This document shows, piece by piece, positions 53,086-63,998 of a stretch of DNA of 64,000 bases. Within the stretch, counting starts at the first letter, position 1. The number at the start of each line of letters is the position of its first letter. The notes beneath the pieces were generated by a model, which saw only the letters and a program-made list of their open reading frames with translations, was not told where the DNA came from and did not search any database. Source of the stretch: Loktanella sp. 3ANDIMAR09 (GTDB taxonomy: Bacteria; Pseudomonadota; Alphaproteobacteria; Rhodobacterales; Rhodobacteraceae). The DNA is taken from positions 124,001 to 188,000 of the forward strand of contig NZ_LJAK01000002.1 of NCBI RefSeq assembly GCF_001420005.1, given 5' to 3'. Both the position numbers and the translations under genes were made by a program.

Positions 53086-53325
53086 GACACCGTTTTTGAT
53101 ACAGATACCGCCCCACATCTGGCAGCGGCCACAGCCTTTGTGCCTGAATTTAGGGCAGTTCCTGGATATAGGCCTAGTCGCGATCTTTTGTTGGCGGTCT
53201 GGTCACCATCCGAGATTAATCTTGAAAACAAGGCGTGGAAGCGGTAACCGATTGTTGATTGAAACCGTTGACGCTACGTCGTTTGACATGAACGCACGCG
53301 TTGCGCACATTTGGGGATATATAAA

Positions 53326-53529
53326 ATGAAAAAAATCATTCTTGCACTGACCATCGCTGCGACAATGCCGATGGCCGCATCTGCCCAAGACAGCATTGCC
53401 GTTCCCGGCCTGTCGACGAACATCCCGACCGTCGTGCCATTTCTGACACTGATGGGCGCAGTCTTCATCATTGGTGCGACCAATGATGGCGACAACGATG
53501 GTGCGACCTCGGACACCACCACCAACTAA
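53326..53529 (+). CDS. Small secreted/membrane protein with acidic C-terminus (second of pair)
   Basis: A 67-residue protein: signal peptide MKKIILALTIAATMPMAASA, a short spacer (PGLSTNIPTVVP), a hydrophobic segment (FLTLMGAVFIIGA) and an acidic, Thr/Asn-rich tail NDGDNDGATSDTTTN. The layout mirrors the protein at 52837-53085, although sequence identity is low. The leader is AT-rich (GGGGATATATAAAATG). The sugar transferase gene follows. Confidence 0.72.
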   Translation: MKKIILALTIAATMPMAASAQDSIAVPGLSTNIPTVVPFLTLMGAVFIIGATNDGDNDGATSDTTTN

Positions 53530-53535
53530 TCACCG

Positions 53536-53583
53536 GCTGGTTCCGCCCGCCTATGCCGATCTGGTATTTCGCGCGGGACCAGC
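53536..53583 (+). terminator. Imperfect hairpin after the second small secreted protein gene
   Basis: GCTGGTTCCGCCCG (53536-53549) and CGCGCGGGACCAGC (53570-53583) are complementary at 12 of 14 positions around a 20-base loop. It lies 6 bases after the stop. No T-run follows, so terminator activity is uncertain. Confidence 0.45.
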
Positions 53584-53648
53584 ATGTCACACGCCTGTTA
53601 TTCGGTGCGTGTTAAGTCCTGTTATGAATTGTTTTTCTGCGTAAGTTT

Positions 53649-53677
53649 TTGGGTTGTGATTACACGGCCGTCATAAT
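53649..53677 (+). promoter_or_regulatory. Predicted sigma-70 type promoter of the sugar transferase gene
   Basis: TTGGGT (53649-53654) and CATAAT (53672-53677), 17 bases apart, lie in an AT-rich stretch 15 bases before the ATG. The match is fair, not proof. Confidence 0.45.
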
Positions 53678-53692
53678 CTGTGTCTTGCGCCG

Positions 53693-54394
53693 ATGGTGCT
53701 GGTACGGCTAGTCGAAGTTTCGGGGGCAATTTTGGTCGAGATTAGACAATTTACGTCTTTGCGGCACGACCATGATGCCGTGCCAGAGACGAAACCTGCG
53801 TCCCCCAAGCTTGGTTTTGCCGTCTTCAAGCGTTGCTTTGATATTGTGATATCATCAATCCTTTTGGTGCCATTGGTGTTGGTGGCCATCACGCTGTTGA
53901 TCATCAACAGGTTCTACAATCCGGGGCCCCTGTTTTACGTTCAGGACCGCATGGGTCAGGGGTGCGTGCCGTTTCGTGCCTACAAATTCCGCTCCATGCT
54001 CTGCGCTGAAAATATCCGGCGCGGTGCGTTCGACGATCTTGAGGTGTCGCGGATCACGCCGTTGGGGCGTCTGCTGCGCAAATGTCGTGTAGACGAGCTG
54101 CCGCAGGTCTGGAATGTGCTGATCGGCAACATGAGCCTGATAGGCCCGCGCCCCGATTTTATCGACCATGCCTGCATCTATGTCGATACCGTGCCGGGAT
54201 ACCGCGCGCGCCACGCTGTCAAACCGGGCATCACGGGCCTGGCCCAGACCGAAGTCGGCTATGTCGACGGGCGCGAAGGATTGGACCGCAAGGTCGCGGC
54301 CGATCTGACCTATATCCGTGACCGGTCTGTCACGCTGGATCTGTGGATTACATGGCGCACCATCGTCACCGTGTTTACGGGCAAGGGCAGCTGA
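53693..54394 (+). CDS. Bacterial sugar transferase (WcaJ/ExoY type)
   Basis: A 233-residue polyprenyl-phosphate sugar-1-phosphate transferase that starts exopolysaccharide or glycan synthesis on undecaprenyl phosphate. A membrane hairpin-type segment (VISSILLVPLVLVAITLLI, about residues 50-75) precedes the catalytic domain with YKFRSM, RKCRVDELPQVWNVLIGNMS, LIGPRPDF and PGITGLAQ. It lacks the extra N-terminal membrane domain of WbaP-size enzymes. Start ATG 53693 has no strong ribosome-binding site, so the true start could lie further in. The rest of a polysaccharide cluster is not in the window. Confidence 0.9.
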   Translation: MVLVRLVEVSGAILVEIRQFTSLRHDHDAVPETKPASPKLGFAVFKRCFDIVISSILLVPLVLVAITLLIINRFYNPGPLFYVQDRMGQGCVPFRAYKFRSMLCAENIRRGAFDDLEVSRITPLGRLLRKCRVDELPQVWNVLIGNMSLIGPRPDFIDHACIYVDTVPGYRARHAVKPGITGLAQTEVGYVDGREGLDRKVAADLTYIRDRSVTLDLWITWRTIVTVFTGKGS

Positions 54395-54433
54395 ACCCAG
54401 CCAGACAGGGGTCTGGCGCGGGTTGGTATCCCG

Positions 54434-56473
54434 CTATTTGCGGGCGCGTCTGCGTCTGCGGCCCTGATCGTCGACACTTCCGCCACCCCCAAGGTTGAAA
54501 CTGACTGATGGCAGCGTGGTCACGCTGGCAAGATGGGGGAATGGATCGGTGGCGTGGGGAATGGCGTTTGCATTGACAAAATGCTCCTGAAATTTCGGAG
54601 CAATCGCCGTTTCGACCTTGGTGATCTGGCGCACGGTTGCTGCAATGTCGCGGCGGGCGGTCACGGAACACAGCGCAATGCGTGCGCCTGTGCCAGCCGC
54701 GTTGCCTGCACTGCGCACATTCGCCAGCGGCGCATCCGGGATCATCCCCAGCACCATCGCATGTTTCGGGCTGATATGCGCGCCAAAGGCACCCGCCAGC
54801 GTGATGCGGTCGACATGATCGACACCCATTTCATCCATGAGCAGCCGCGCCCCGGCATAAAGCGCCGATTTTGCCAGCTGGATCGCGCGGATATCGCCCT
54901 GCGTCACGGCAATCAACGGGCCGCCATCGGCGGTGCCGTCGTGCAGGACGTAGGAATGTGTGCGCCCGGCGACGATACAGCGTGACGTGCCGGTCTGGTC
55001 GGGCGAACCGATCAGACCCTTGTCGTCCAGCAGGCCGGCCATGCGCATTTCGGCGACGGCTTCGATAATGCCGGACCCGCAGATCCCCGTGATCTGCGGC
55101 GTGCCGAAATCGGGATCATTTGACCAGCTGTCGCTGCCGATGATCTTGAACCGGGGTTCCTTGGTCGCGGGGTCGATTTCAACGCGTTCGATGGCACCGG
55201 GGGCGGCGCGCTGACCGGAACTGATCTGCGCACCCTCAAAGGCGGGACCTGTGGGGGACGAACAGGCCAGAACGCGGCTTTTGTCGCCCAGCAGGATTTC
55301 CGCATTGGTGCCCACGTCGACGATCAGCACGAGGTCGTCGGATTTGCCGGGTTCCTCTGACAGTGCGACGGCTGCGGCATCGGCACCGACGTGACCTGCG
55401 ATACATGGCAGGATGAACACCTGTGCTGCGTCATTCATTCGGGTCAGGTCCAGATCGCGCGCGGGCAGACCCATCGCATCCGATGTGGCCAGTGCAAACG
55501 GGGCCTGGCCTAACTCCACGGGGTCCACCCCGATCAACAGGTGGTGCATCACCGGGTTGCAGACGAACACGGCCTCCATGATCTGGTCGGGGGTGATGCC
55601 GGCCTCTGCCGCGATATCCACGGTCAGGTCATTGATGGCGGCGCGCACGGCTGCCGTCATTTCGACCTCACCGCCGGGATTCATCATCGCATAGCTGACG
55701 CGGCTCATGAGATCCTCGCCAAAGCGGATCTGCGGGTTCATCACACCTGCACTAGCGGCGACCTGACCGTTGCGCAGGTCGCACAGGTGGGCTGCGATGG
55801 TGGTGGACCCAAGGTCGATGGCAAGCCCGTAGATCCGACCTTCGTGGAAACCGGGATAGACGTCGATCACCTGATGACGACCGTCCAGCGACCCGCGATG
55901 CAGGGCGACCGTGACCTCCCAGTTGCCCTTGCGCAGGACCTTTTGCAGCTTGGTCAGCACGGGCAGGGGGGCATGCACATCCGTGATCCCCCATTCATCA
56001 CGCAGGGCCGCTGCCAGCCTTTCCAGATCGCCAGAGGGTTCGTGCATGTCCGGTTCCTGCACCTTGACGAACAAGAGCTTGGTTGCGGGGTCCATGACGA
56101 TGTCGCGCACGGCGGCGGCCTTGCGGACGACCTGGCGGTGGACCTGGCTTTCGGGGGGGACGTCGATCACGATGTCGCCCTGGACGGTGGCCTGACAGCC
56201 CAGACGGCGACCGTCCTTTAGCCCGCGGATGTCGTCATACCGCTGTTCCACACTGTTCCAGTCTGACAGCGCGCCCTCGCGTACCGTCACGCCATGCTTG
56301 GAAAATTCGCCATAGGACGGTGCGACCTGACATTTCGAACAGATGCCGCGTCCGCCGCAAACGCTGTCCAGATCGACGCCCAGCTGGCGGGCCGCCGTCA
56401 GAACAGGGGTCCCCACGGGAAACCGTCCGCGCTTGCCCGAAGGCGTGAAAATAACAAGTGGATCGGTGGTCAT
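54434..56473 (-). CDS. [2Fe-2S] ferredoxin-ASKHA protein (DUF4445), RamA-like corrinoid activator
   Basis: A 679-residue protein. Residues 1-95 form a plant-type ferredoxin domain with cluster cysteines in CGGRGICSKC and LGCQAT. The remainder is an ASKHA ATPase-like fold with AIDLGSTTIAAHL, LVLIVDVGTNAEIL and ITGICGSGI. This is the layout of RACE/RamA proteins, which use ATP to reductively reactivate the cobalt of corrinoid methyltransferases. The C-terminus is a glycine- then arginine-rich tail (GRRRRRARK). The start MTTDPLVIFTPS is used because the upstream frame to 56614 overlaps the guaB promoter. No corrinoid methyltransferase lies nearby. Confidence 0.88.
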   Translation of the reverse strand: MTTDPLVIFTPSGKRGRFPVGTPVLTAARQLGVDLDSVCGGRGICSKCQVAPSYGEFSKHGVTVREGALSDWNSVEQRYDDIRGLKDGRRLGCQATVQGDIVIDVPPESQVHRQVVRKAAAVRDIVMDPATKLLFVKVQEPDMHEPSGDLERLAAALRDEWGITDVHAPLPVLTKLQKVLRKGNWEVTVALHRGSLDGRHQVIDVYPGFHEGRIYGLAIDLGSTTIAAHLCDLRNGQVAASAGVMNPQIRFGEDLMSRVSYAMMNPGGEVEMTAAVRAAINDLTVDIAAEAGITPDQIMEAVFVCNPVMHHLLIGVDPVELGQAPFALATSDAMGLPARDLDLTRMNDAAQVFILPCIAGHVGADAAAVALSEEPGKSDDLVLIVDVGTNAEILLGDKSRVLACSSPTGPAFEGAQISSGQRAAPGAIERVEIDPATKEPRFKIIGSDSWSNDPDFGTPQITGICGSGIIEAVAEMRMAGLLDDKGLIGSPDQTGTSRCIVAGRTHSYVLHDGTADGGPLIAVTQGDIRAIQLAKSALYAGARLLMDEMGVDHVDRITLAGAFGAHISPKHAMVLGMIPDAPLANVRSAGNAAGTGARIALCSVTARRDIAATVRQITKVETAIAPKFQEHFVNANAIPHATDPFPHLASVTTLPSVSFNLGGGGSVDDQGRRRRRARK

Positions 56474-56527
56474 GTCCGGATGCCTTTGCTGTGTTGCGCG
56501 CACACTAGCCATTTTGCGCCGAGGTAA

Positions 56528-58090
<1,563 letters not shown>

Positions 58091-58097
58091 GGGGGCC

Positions 58098-59270
58098 GTG
58101 ACACCTGCCGCCAGATTTGCCGCAGCGATAGAGGTTCTGGACGACGTTTTCGCGGGGGCCCCCGCGGAACGGACCCTGACCACCTGGGCACGCAAGAACC
58201 GCTTTGCCGGGTCCAAGGACCGGGCGGCCATTCGTGATCACGTCTACGATGTGCTGCGGGCCAGGCGGTCTCTCTGCGCGGCCGGTGGCGAAACCACCGC
58301 CCGTGCGGCGATCCTGGGGCTGCTGCGCCGCGACGGCATCCCGGTGGACAGCGTGTTCGGGGCTGGCGGCTACGGTCCTGCGGCACTCTCGCCCGATGAG
58401 GTTGAACCGGTGCATCTGCCACAATCGGATGCCATATCGGCGGATTTGCCCGATTGGCTCTGGCCGCTGTGGCAAGCCTCGCTGGGTCAGGCAGCGATGG
58501 CCACAGCGCAACTGATGCGTCATCGTGCATCCGTCTATCTGCGGGTCAATCTGTCACGCGGCACGCGAGATGAGGCGATCGCCGCATTGGCACGCGACGG
58601 TATTGTGTCCAAACCTGTGGATCAGGTGAAGACCGCAATCGAAGTCATTGAAAACGAACGCAAGGTTGCGGGTTCATCTGCCTTTGCCTCTGGCCTGGTC
58701 GAGGTGCAGGACACCGCATCGCAAATCGCTATGGCGCAGCTGTTGCCCGTGGTAGGTCGCCGGGTGCTGGACTATTGCGCAGGCGGCGGTGGCAAGGCCC
58801 TCGCGTTGGCAGATCAAACCGATGCGGCCGTCTATGCGCATGACATTGATCCGGCACGCATGGCGGATATTGCCCCGCGCGCGCTGCGGGCGGGGGTGCA
58901 GGTCACAACGCTGCGACAGACCGACCTGATACGCCACGCGCCCTATGATCTGGTGCTTTGCGATGCGCCCTGTTCGGGCAGCGGCACATGGCGGCGCACG
59001 CCGGATGCGAAATGGCGGCTGACACCGCAGGATCTGGACCGGTTCAGCGTCATGCAGGCCGAGGTCTTGGAAAATGCCAAACCGTTTGTCGCACAGGGCG
59101 GGACACTGGCCTACGCGACCTGTTCGGTGCTGAATTCGGAAAACGACGCGGTGGTTGATGCGTTCCTGCGGAAGAACAGCGATTTCCGCAGGCAAGAGAG
59201 CCTCAGGCTGTTGCCGCGCGCCGAACATGACGGTATCTTTCTGACCACACTCCTCAAAATTCAACCTTGA
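58098..59270 (+). CDS. RsmB-type 16S rRNA (cytosine-C5) methyltransferase
   Basis: A 390-residue RsmB/NOP-family m5C methyltransferase. An N-terminal NusB-like RNA-binding domain precedes the SAM fold with motif I DYCAGGGGKALALAD, motif IV CDAPCSGSGTWRRTPD and motif VI YATCSVLNSEN; the two cysteines of the m5C mechanism lie in PCSG and ATCS. The start is GTG 58098 behind GAGGGGG. The frame is open far into guaB, but that part is a shadow. RsmB is the best guess; other NOP family members are possible. Confidence 0.9.
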   Translation: MTPAARFAAAIEVLDDVFAGAPAERTLTTWARKNRFAGSKDRAAIRDHVYDVLRARRSLCAAGGETTARAAILGLLRRDGIPVDSVFGAGGYGPAALSPDEVEPVHLPQSDAISADLPDWLWPLWQASLGQAAMATAQLMRHRASVYLRVNLSRGTRDEAIAALARDGIVSKPVDQVKTAIEVIENERKVAGSSAFASGLVEVQDTASQIAMAQLLPVVGRRVLDYCAGGGGKALALADQTDAAVYAHDIDPARMADIAPRALRAGVQVTTLRQTDLIRHAPYDLVLCDAPCSGSGTWRRTPDAKWRLTPQDLDRFSVMQAEVLENAKPFVAQGGTLAYATCSVLNSENDAVVDAFLRKNSDFRRQESLRLLPRAEHDGIFLTTLLKIQP

Positions 59271-59353
59271 GGAGAATTGATCGGTTTTAACGCCCTGTTT
59301 ACCGTTTCCTCCGTAGGGTCGTCTTTGAAGTCAAAGCGCGTGCGGGAGGGAAT

Positions 59354-61690
59354 TTGCGTCAGACCATCTTTAGTTTCCCGGTCTCGCCAACGCGGCAGTC
59401 TCAGGCGATATGGCTGCTGTCTGCGCTTGCAGCGGCTTGCGGCATGTTTGGCCTGTTTGCCGGTGATCACGCCATACGTTTGACGGCGATTTTCGCTGGC
59501 ATCTTGTTGATGTTGATGGCGTTTTTGACCCATAGGCGTGGCGCGCGCACCGTTCGGGGGGGTGATGCGGACATCAGCCCCTTGCGCCGCGTGATGCAGA
59601 CCATGCTGCTCTACGATGGTGATATCGCCTTTTTGACCACTGCGGACGGGGACATCCTGTATCGCAATCCCGCCGCCATCACGCGGTTTGGGGATATCCT
59701 CGACGGTCATCTGGCCTCTGCGATCGGGCAGATTGTCGCGACACCTGACCTGCTGCTGGCGCAAATGCGCGAACAGGCCGCGGCATACGGTGCCGCGACC
59801 CAAGACGTCGCGACGCGCACCGGGCAATACCGGCTGACCCACATGATGATCGAACCCGATCTGGCGATGTGGCGGTTGAACGATCAGGGGCGCAACAGTC
59901 AGTCCCTGGGCCGCGCTGCCGATATGCTGACCTTGCCGATGCTGACCGCCGGTCCATCGGACGCGGTTTTGTATATGAACGAGGTTTTTCGCAAGCGTTT
60001 GGGAAACAGGCCAAAATCGCTCTCGGAAATCTTTGGTTCGACGCCGCCGATCAGCGGTCGCGCCTGCGAGGTCAGGACCACCGCTGGTCCGCAGACCTTT
60101 GTCGCCGGTGTGGTCGACAGGACCGCACAGCGCCGCGAGATTTACCTCTTGCCGACGGCGCGTGACGCGATGGGTCTGACGGGCACGGTGGGTCTGTCTG
60201 CCGGATGGGACGAAATCGAAGACCTGCCGGTTCCACTCCTCAAGATTTGCCGTGAGGGCGTGATCACGGCGTCAAACCGCCAGGCCCGCATCCTCTTGGG
60301 GTTCGAAAACAACGATGAACGCAGGGTTCAGGATGTGCTGGACGGGCTGGGTCGACCGATTTCGGACTGGATCAAGGAGGCGATCGCCGGGCAGGGCGGG
60401 CATGTGTCGCAATTCCTGCGGGGGCGCGGTGAAAATCAGGAAACCTTTGTGCAGGTGACCCTCAATATCGCCGATGGTCCCGAGGGGCGGCATCTGATTG
60501 CCGTTCTCAATGATGTAACCGAACTCAAAACCCTCGAAGCGCAATTCGTACAAAGTCAGAAAATGCAGGCCATCGGTCAGCTAGCCGGTGGCGTTGCGCA
60601 TGATTTCAACAATTTGCTGACGGCCATATCGGGGCATTGCGACCTCTTGCTGCTGCGCCATGACGCGGGTGACCATGATTATGGCGACCTTATCCAGATC
60701 CATCAGAACGCGAATCGTGCAGCCAGCCTTGTGGGCCAGCTTTTGGCGTTTTCCCGTAAACAGAACCTGCAGCCAGAACGGATCGACCTGCGCGATACCC
60801 TGTCTGACCTGACCCATTTGCTGAACCGTCTGGTCGGCGAGAGGGTGAGCCTTGTGCTTGAACATGATCCCGATCTGGCGGCGATCAAGGCGGACAAGCG
60901 GCAGCTGGAACAGGTCATGATGAACCTGGTGGTCAACGCGCGCGATGCGATGCCGCAGGGCGGGGAAATCCGCATCGTCACGGAAAACAGGCAGCTGGAT
61001 GTGCCGTTGGTGCGGGGCAATGTGTCCGTCCCGCCGGGGGCATATGTGGTGGTTCGCGTCATCGACGAAGGCTGTGGCATCATGCCCGAACGCCTGCCCA
61101 AGGTGTTCGAGCCATTCTATACGACCAAACGCACGGGCGAGGGGACCGGACTGGGGCTGTCGACGGTATACGGGATCGTGAAACAGACCGGGGGATTCAT
61201 ATTCGCCCATAGTGAGGTTGGCAGCGGCACCGAATTTGAAATGCTGTTCCCCAGCCAGACCCGTCCCGTCGCCGACACGCGCCGCCCTCCCGGCAGGGCG
61301 GGTGACCCGCCCATCACCCAAGGCAGCGGCGTGGTCCTGCTGGTCGAGGACGAGGCACCGGTCAGGGCATTCGCCTCGCGGGCCTTGCGGCTGCGTGGAT
61401 ACACGGTGATCGAGGCCGATTGTGCAGAGGCTGCGCTGGACCTGTTGTCCGACCCGGACCTCAAGGTGGATTTGTTCCTGTCAGATGTCATCATGCCAGG
61501 ACTGGACGGTCCGACCTGGGTCAAACAGGCGCGTGTCGCGCGACCCGATACCAAGGTCATCTTTGTTTCAGGCTACGCCGAGGATGCGTTCAACGCGGAC
61601 AACGACCGAATCGCAAATGCGGTTTTCCTGCCAAAGCCATTTTCGCTGAACGCGCTGACCGAAACCGTGCAGGCGCAATTGCTGCATTGA
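59354..61690 (+). CDS. cckA: Hybrid sensor histidine kinase CckA
   Basis: A 778-residue hybrid kinase that in alphaproteobacteria feeds the ChpT phosphotransferase and controls CtrA. Two transmembrane segments (AIWLLSALAAACGMFGLFA and LTAIFAGILLMLMAFL, about residues 18-60) lead into PAS-like regions. The kinase has His416 in GGVAHDFNNLLTAISGH, an N box in VVNARDAM and GTGLGLSTVYGIV. The receiver has Asp711 in LFLSDVIMPGLDG and the lysine in FLPKPFS. The start is TTG 59354 because GGGAGGG lies just upstream and no ATG occurs before the first helix. Confidence 0.93.
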   Translation: MRQTIFSFPVSPTRQSQAIWLLSALAAACGMFGLFAGDHAIRLTAIFAGILLMLMAFLTHRRGARTVRGGDADISPLRRVMQTMLLYDGDIAFLTTADGDILYRNPAAITRFGDILDGHLASAIGQIVATPDLLLAQMREQAAAYGAATQDVATRTGQYRLTHMMIEPDLAMWRLNDQGRNSQSLGRAADMLTLPMLTAGPSDAVLYMNEVFRKRLGNRPKSLSEIFGSTPPISGRACEVRTTAGPQTFVAGVVDRTAQRREIYLLPTARDAMGLTGTVGLSAGWDEIEDLPVPLLKICREGVITASNRQARILLGFENNDERRVQDVLDGLGRPISDWIKEAIAGQGGHVSQFLRGRGENQETFVQVTLNIADGPEGRHLIAVLNDVTELKTLEAQFVQSQKMQAIGQLAGGVAHDFNNLLTAISGHCDLLLLRHDAGDHDYGDLIQIHQNANRAASLVGQLLAFSRKQNLQPERIDLRDTLSDLTHLLNRLVGERVSLVLEHDPDLAAIKADKRQLEQVMMNLVVNARDAMPQGGEIRIVTENRQLDVPLVRGNVSVPPGAYVVVRVIDEGCGIMPERLPKVFEPFYTTKRTGEGTGLGLSTVYGIVKQTGGFIFAHSEVGSGTEFEMLFPSQTRPVADTRRPPGRAGDPPITQGSGVVLLVEDEAPVRAFASRALRLRGYTVIEADCAEAALDLLSDPDLKVDLFLSDVIMPGLDGPTWVKQARVARPDTKVIFVSGYAEDAFNADNDRIANAVFLPKPFSLNALTETVQAQLLH

Positions 61691-61704
61691 TGTAGCCGTG
61701 CGCC

Positions 61705-62685
61705 TTAGCCCTGACGTTCGAGTGTCATAAGTTGGCAGGCGCACCCGGTCAGCGCAGCATAGTCGTCTTCGATGATCGTGACCGAGAAATTCGACATGAA
61801 ACCGGCAAATCGGCCCTTGTCGCGGAACGCATCACCAAATCCGTATTGCGCCAGATAGGGGCCAAAGGCCCGTGCGACACCCCCTGCGAGGTAGACCCCG
61901 CCGAACGGGAGCTGGATCAGCGACAGGTTGCCGGCAACCGTTCCCAGGATACGGACGAAAATACGGGCGGCGGCGGCGGCGCGTGGATCACTGCCATCGG
62001 CCAAGGCCGTCATGATCTCTTGTGCGAGGATCTCTTTGCGATCGTCCGCCTCTTGGCCAAGAAAGGCATAGACCCGCTCCAGCCCGCGGCCTGACAAAAC
62101 GTCCTCGACCGCGGGAAATCCATGCGCGTTGGACACGAACTGGCACAGGCGCAACTCTTGTTCGGTGCGGATCGGCAGGTTGGCGTGGCCGCTCTCGGAT
62201 GCTGTGACGATGCGGCCCTGATCCGTTTCAAAGACCGGTGCTGCGTTGAAACCTGTCCCGACGCCGATCACCAGTTTGGTCGCCTTGGGACCGGCCTCGG
62301 CACCGGTCAGGACCTGCCGCAGGTTTTCGTGCGCGATATGCCCGAGCGCATGACCCTGCGCCTGCAAATCGTTCAGGATGGCGACCTTTTCCGACCGGCT
62401 GGCATGCGCCAACGTTTCGGTATCGATCGTCCAGTCCAGATTCGTCATGGCGGCACGACCGTCACGCACTGGCCCCGCGACGGCGACGCAGGCGGCATAG
62501 GCATCCACGTCGCCTTCGTCCTCGCAGTAGCGGCGGATCACGCTTTCAAGGCCGGTGAAATCGACATTGCGATAGCGCCGCACGGTCGCGGGCAACACAT
62601 CCGCGCCCTGGGCCAGCGCAATGCGCGTGTTGGTCCCGCCGATATCGGCGACCAGGTTGTAACTGTTGGCCTGTCGTGTGCTCAT
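61705..62685 (-). CDS. glk: Glucokinase
   Basis: A 326-residue glucokinase of the Glk/ROK-like bacterial group, phosphorylating glucose with ATP. The phosphate-1 motif is LVADIGGTNTRIAL, and the sugar-site regions TNLDWTIDTE, ILNDLQAQGHALG and SESGHANLP are present, with GVYLAGGVARAF near the C-terminus. The start MSTRQANSYN overlaps the stop of the beta-glucosidase gene (ATGA), so it is co-translated with it and would phosphorylate the released glucose. The upstream frame to 62805 is inside the glucosidase gene. Confidence 0.95.
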   Translation of the reverse strand: MSTRQANSYNLVADIGGTNTRIALAQGADVLPATVRRYRNVDFTGLESVIRRYCEDEGDVDAYAACVAVAGPVRDGRAAMTNLDWTIDTETLAHASRSEKVAILNDLQAQGHALGHIAHENLRQVLTGAEAGPKATKLVIGVGTGFNAAPVFETDQGRIVTASESGHANLPIRTEQELRLCQFVSNAHGFPAVEDVLSGRGLERVYAFLGQEADDRKEILAQEIMTALADGSDPRAAAAARIFVRILGTVAGNLSLIQLPFGGVYLAGGVARAFGPYLAQYGFGDAFRDKGRFAGFMSNFSVTIIEDDYAALTGCACQLMTLERQG

Positions 62686-63998
62686 GAATTGTCCTGCCGT
62701 GCGATCGCGGATTTCAGCGCGTGGTAGGATGATTTTGGCGTGCGGTCCAGCGTATCGAAATCGACATGGACCAACCCGAACCGTTTTTCGTAGCCAAAGG
62801 CCCATTCGTAGTTGTCCAGCAACGACCAGTAAAAGAACCCCTGAAGGTTCACGCCGTCATTCACGGCCCCCTGCATGGCCTGCAGGTGCAGATCGATGAA
62901 ATCGGTCCGCGCGTCATCTGCATGATCAGGCTCTTCGGGCCAGGCCATGCCGTTTTCGGTCACGAAAATCGGCAGATCACCCACGTAATCACGCGCCATG
63001 CGCGTCAGGGTGCGGTGCAGGCCCTCGGGATAGATTTCCCAATCCATCTGTGTCTTGGTCAGCGGTCCGGCGATCTGGCGGGTGCCGGGCCAGGGCGCGC
63101 CATCCGCGGCCGCGCCGATCAATCCGCGTGTATAATAATTGACGCCCAGAAAATCGATTGGCTGGCTGATTTCGTCCATGTGGTCCTGCCACCCCTGCGG
63201 CATGTGCGGCTCCAGCCCCGCGAGCGCCTCTTGGGGATAGCTGCCGCGTGTGACCGCCTCGATGAACCAGCGGTTATGCGTTGCATCCTGCGTTGCGGCA
63301 GCGGCGCGGTCGGCGGGGCTGTCGCTTGCGGGTTCGGTGGCCTCAAAGTTCAGGACGATGCCGCAGTTGTCCTGACCCATCTCGCGCAACCGGGTCATGG
63401 TGCGCCCGTGGGCGAGGTTCACGTGATGCATGGCGCGGGCCGTGGCGCGAATATCGCGCTGACCCGGCGCGTGGTGGCCCAGAAAATGTGACAGATAGCT
63501 GACACACCAGGGTTCGTTCAGGGTGGCGATGGAATGGACGCGGTCGCCGATCCGGCGCGTGATGACCTCGGCGTAGTCGGCCATCCAATCGGCCACGTCC
63601 GGGTTGGTCCAGCCGCCCAGATCGGCCAGCGCGGACGGCATTTCCCAATGATAAAGGGTCTGAAACGGCTTGAGTCCGCGCGCAAGGCAGCCGTCGACCA
63701 GGCGGTCATAGAAATCCAGCCCCTCTTGGTTTGGCGTGCCGCGTCCCTCGGGCAAAACCCGTGCCCAGCTGGTCGAGAATCGATAGGCGTCCATGCCGGC
63801 ATCGCGCAGCAGGTCCAGGTCAGCATCCATCCGGTGATAATGGTCGCAAGCGATGGCACCGTTTTCGCAGCCCACGACATTCCCCGGAGTGGCCGAAAAA
63901 GTGTCCCAGTGCGTGGATCCCGCCCCGCCAAAGCTGTGGCCCTCGATCTGATAGGCGGCGGTTGCAGCCCCGAATACGAAATCTTGCGGGAAATCCTG
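62682..63998 (-). CDS. GH1 family beta-glucosidase, 5' end cut by window
   Basis: The reading frame runs to the end of the window; the last visible codons encode FPQDFVFGAATAAYQIEG, the usual start of glycoside hydrolase family 1, so only a few N-terminal residues are missing. The acid/base glutamate is in TLNEPW and the nucleophile glutamate in FVTENG. The aglycone-site region GFFYWSLLDNYEWAFGY is typical. No signal peptide can be judged. It hydrolyses beta-glucosides in the cytosol and feeds the coupled glk. The rest of the sugar operon should lie just beyond 64000. Confidence 0.94.
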   Translation of the reverse strand, partial: QDFPQDFVFGAATAAYQIEGHSFGGAGSTHWDTFSATPGNVVGCENGAIACDHYHRMDADLDLLRDAGMDAYRFSTSWARVLPEGRGTPNQEGLDFYDRLVDGCLARGLKPFQTLYHWEMPSALADLGGWTNPDVADWMADYAEVITRRIGDRVHSIATLNEPWCVSYLSHFLGHHAPGQRDIRATARAMHHVNLAHGRTMTRLREMGQDNCGIVLNFEATEPASDSPADRAAAATQDATHNRWFIEAVTRGSYPQEALAGLEPHMPQGWQDHMDEISQPIDFLGVNYYTRGLIGAAADGAPWPGTRQIAGPLTKTQMDWEIYPEGLHRTLTRMARDYVGDLPIFVTENGMAWPEEPDHADDARTDFIDLHLQAMQGAVNDGVNLQGFFYWSLLDNYEWAFGYEKRFGLVHVDFDTLDRTPKSSYHALKSAIARQDNS

